Below are positions 6,376-8,294 of a stretch of 8,294 bases of DNA, in pieces. The notes under the pieces were generated by a model. It searched no databases. It was not told the DNA's origin and saw only the letters and a list, made by a program, of their open reading frames with translations. The position numbers and the translations under genes were made by a program. The DNA comes from Halieaceae bacterium (GTDB taxonomy: Bacteria > Pseudomonadota > Gammaproteobacteria > Pseudomonadales > Halieaceae), in contig JABIZW010000107.1 in assembly GCA_018666295.1 (NCBI GenBank), positions 1 through 8,294 on the forward strand. Reading direction: 5' to 3'. How positions within the stretch are numbered: the stretch's first letter is position 1; the number at the start of each line of letters is the position of its first letter.

Positions 6376-8294
6376 ATGAATCGCATTGCTATTTGGAAGG
6401 TACTGCTGTGGGCACTGCCGCTGACCCTGACACTCTCGAGTCACTCTTTTGCCGAAGAGGCTGCCAAGCCTGAAGTGCAAGGCGATGCGGCGGTCGATGC
6501 AGCCGCAGAGGAGGCGCCAGAGACTCCCGAGGAAGAAAAGCCGAAGACCATTGCTGAACTCACCGAGGAAGCTGATCGTTTTGACGGGCTTTTCACTGTG
6601 TTCCAAGATACAGAAACGGGTGCAACAAAGCTGTTGGTTCGCGGTGACCAAGTGGGTCAGGAGTTTATTTACTTTAAGCACATTATGAACGGTGTGACTG
6701 ACGCGGGTGCGTTTACCGGATCGTATGGTGACAACTTTGTATTCACGATAGAGCGTCGCTTTGACAAGCTCGAGTTTGTTCGACAAAACACTGCCTACTA
6801 TTTTGACCCCGCCAATGCCATATCTCGTGCATCAAAGGCTAATATTTCGCGCGCTGTTTTGGCTGTTCTGCCGATTGCCGCCGAGGACGACGAGTCAGGC
6901 GATCTGTTAATTGACTCGGACCCGCTGTTTTTGTCGGAAGCGTTTGCCAACATTGTTCGCACCCGAGGGGGTGATGATGATTCAGGCGACCGATTCAGAC
7001 TGGGGAAAATGGACGCTGATAAAAGCCAGATTTTGGCGATCAAAAACTACCCCGAGAATTCAGCGATTGAAGTCGAATACGTCTACTTCAACCCCAACCC
7101 TAAGGCGTCGGGGAGTGATGCGGTGACGGATGCGCGAAACGTGTCCATTCAGGTGCTGCACACACTCATTGCAGTCCCAGAAAACAACTACCAGCCACGG
7201 TTTGCTGATCCTCGGTTGGGATCTTTTAACGTTCAAGTCACTGATCTTACATCCACTGAGTCGGCGCCGTATCGTGACCTGATGGAGCGTTGGCATCTTG
7301 TCAAGAAAGATCCAACAGCCGCTGTGTCGGACCCCATAGAACCCATTACGTGGTGGATCGAAAATACAACACCTGTCGAGTGGCGCGACCTGATTAAAGG
7401 TGCTGCGCTTGAGTGGAATAAGGCGTTTGAACACGCAGGGTTCAGTAACGCCATGGTGGTCAACGTTCAGCCTGACGATGCCGACTGGGATGCAGGAGAC
7501 ATTCGCTACAACGTCCTGCGTTGGACCTCGTCACCGAGACCGCCCTTTGGTGGTTACGGGCCGAGCTTTTCAAACCCACGAACTGGCCAGTTGATCGGGG
7601 CTGACATTATGCTCGAGTACTCCTTCCTCAATCGATCAAAGCTCACGCGTGAACTGATTCAGGGTGACGCTAGCGAGCCGATGATGATCGATGGGCACGA
7701 CGCCCGTGCTTGCGCCGTTGGACATGCCATTGCGGAGGGTGGACTTGTTGCTGACATGGCCATTGAAATGTCGGGTGGTGGTGCGGACATCGAGGAGCAG
7801 CTCAGGCGTGATCGTATGTACTACCTCATCCTCCATGAGCTTGGGCACACCCTGGGTATGAACCACAATATGAAAGGCACTCAACTGCTTTCGCCAGAAG
7901 AGCTTGAGGATCCCGCTGTATTGGCATCCGGTGTTATCTCCGGATCCGTCATGGACTATCCCGCGGTGAATTACGCCCCGGATCGTGACGATCAGACACT
8001 GTTTTATACCATTGCGCCCGGCCCTTACGACGATTGGTACATTGAGTACGCCTACTCACCAGAGTCTGCAGATCCGTCGGACGAAGGCGCGCGTCTAGAG
8101 ACGATTGCGGCACGCTCAACGGAGCACGCCCTTGCGTTTGGCAACGACGCAGATGACATGCGCAGCCCGGGTACCGGTATCGATCCGCGCGTGAACATTT
8201 ACGACAACAGTTCTGATTCCATTGCTTACGCGTCAAATCAGATGAAAATCATGCACGATGCGTTAAACAAGACCGCCGAATGGACCCCTGATCA
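6376..8294 (+). CDS. Exported metzincin-type zinc metalloprotease (DUF5118/DUF5117/DUF4953), N-terminal 639 residues, cut by window edge
   Basis: The frame is open from ATG 6376 to the right edge, giving 639 codons and no stop; family members commonly exceed 800 residues, so the C-terminus is missing. Residues 1-26 are a Sec signal peptide with probable cleavage after HSFA. An acidic, Ala/Pro/Glu-rich linker follows (about 27-57). A DUF5118-like segment (about 60-107, including FDGLFTVFQD) and a DUF5117-like beta-rich region (about 108-300) come next. The catalytic domain begins near 325. HELGHTLGMNHN gives zinc ligands His487, His491 and His497 and the general base Glu488, and SVMDYP supplies the metzincin Met-turn at Met526. 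The protein should therefore be an active zinc endopeptidase in the periplasm or outside the cell; its substrate is unknown. The start is well supported by AAAAAGGAA ending 5 nt before the ATG and by the signal peptide. It is divergent from pip. Domain names are recalled from the family; the HExxHxxGxxH motif is seen directly. Confidence 0.92.
   Translation, partial: MNRIAIWKVLLWALPLTLTLSSHSFAEEAAKPEVQGDAAVDAAAEEAPETPEEEKPKTIAELTEEADRFDGLFTVFQDTETGATKLLVRGDQVGQEFIYFKHIMNGVTDAGAFTGSYGDNFVFTIERRFDKLEFVRQNTAYYFDPANAISRASKANISRAVLAVLPIAAEDDESGDLLIDSDPLFLSEAFANIVRTRGGDDDSGDRFRLGKMDADKSQILAIKNYPENSAIEVEYVYFNPNPKASGSDAVTDARNVSIQVLHTLIAVPENNYQPRFADPRLGSFNVQVTDLTSTESAPYRDLMERWHLVKKDPTAAVSDPIEPITWWIENTTPVEWRDLIKGAALEWNKAFEHAGFSNAMVVNVQPDDADWDAGDIRYNVLRWTSSPRPPFGGYGPSFSNPRTGQLIGADIMLEYSFLNRSKLTRELIQGDASEPMMIDGHDARACAVGHAIAEGGLVADMAIEMSGGGADIEEQLRRDRMYYLILHELGHTLGMNHNMKGTQLLSPEELEDPAVLASGVISGSVMDYPAVNYAPDRDDQTLFYTIAPGPYDDWYIEYAYSPESADPSDEGARLETIAARSTEHALAFGNDADDMRSPGTGIDPRVNIYDNSSDSIAYASNQMKIMHDALNKTAEWTPD

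Noticed and set aside
6301..6786. A 161-codon minus-strand frame across the start of the metalloprotease gene
   Set aside because: It lies opposite the signal peptide and N-terminal domains of the metalloprotease, has no family features, and shows the Cys/Phe/Leu-rich composition typical of an antisense shadow.
7060..7434. Overlapping minus-strand frames inside the metalloprotease gene
   Set aside because: The sense frame is continuous and carries a recognisable metzincin; these antisense frames have no ribosome binding site or known motif.
1..8294. A defence island, mobile element, biosynthetic cluster or CRISPR system
   Set aside because: No transposase, integrase, nuclease, helicase, toxin-antitoxin pair or regular repeat spacing was seen; all six genes belong to common metabolic or peptidase families.

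Overview
The window is about 54% GC by eye and densely coded, with ordinary Shine-Dalgarno sites. Protein families and gene density suggest a free-living Gram-negative bacterium. The best guess is a marine gammaproteobacterium of the Halieaceae/OM60 or a similar group. The class-level guess is moderate and the family-level guess is weak, because no rRNA or other phylogenetic marker is present. I see no tRNA, rRNA, CRISPR array, insertion sequence, phage gene or attachment site.

Layout from left to right: (1) the first 62 codons of a short-chain dehydrogenase/reductase on the minus strand, cut by the left edge; (2) a large secreted M14-family metallocarboxypeptidase-like protein with a C-terminal glutamine-amidotransferase-like domain, also minus and upstream of the SDR gene, with no obvious terminator between them; (3) a 128-bp divergent intergenic region carrying a clear inverted repeat; (4) an FMN-dependent alpha-hydroxy-acid dehydrogenase of the LldD type on the plus strand, followed 40 bp later by (5) a class I SAM-dependent methyltransferase starting at GTG; (6) a proline iminopeptidase (pip) on the minus strand, convergent with the methyltransferase, the two TAA stops sharing a TTAA tetranucleotide; (7) a divergent region of about 190 bp; and (8) on the plus strand, the first 639 codons of an exported metzincin-type zinc metalloprotease (DUF5118/DUF5117/DUF4953 architecture), cut by the right edge.

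Three of the six genes encode peptidases of unrelated types. Two carry Sec signal peptides (M14 and metzincin), and one is a cytoplasmic-type alpha/beta-hydrolase that removes N-terminal proline. This fits use of extracellular protein or peptides followed by trimming inside the cell. The oxidoreductases (SDR and alpha-hydroxy-acid dehydrogenase) are general catabolic enzymes. The genes lie in four separate transcription units, so a shared pathway is inference only.

I do not see strong evidence for a new multi-gene system. The observations most worth a second look are the inverted repeat between the M14 and LldD-type genes, unusual residues in the FMN-binding loop of the LldD-type protein, the overlapping convergent stop codons, and a possible small membrane-protein ORF whose stop overlaps the metalloprotease start.
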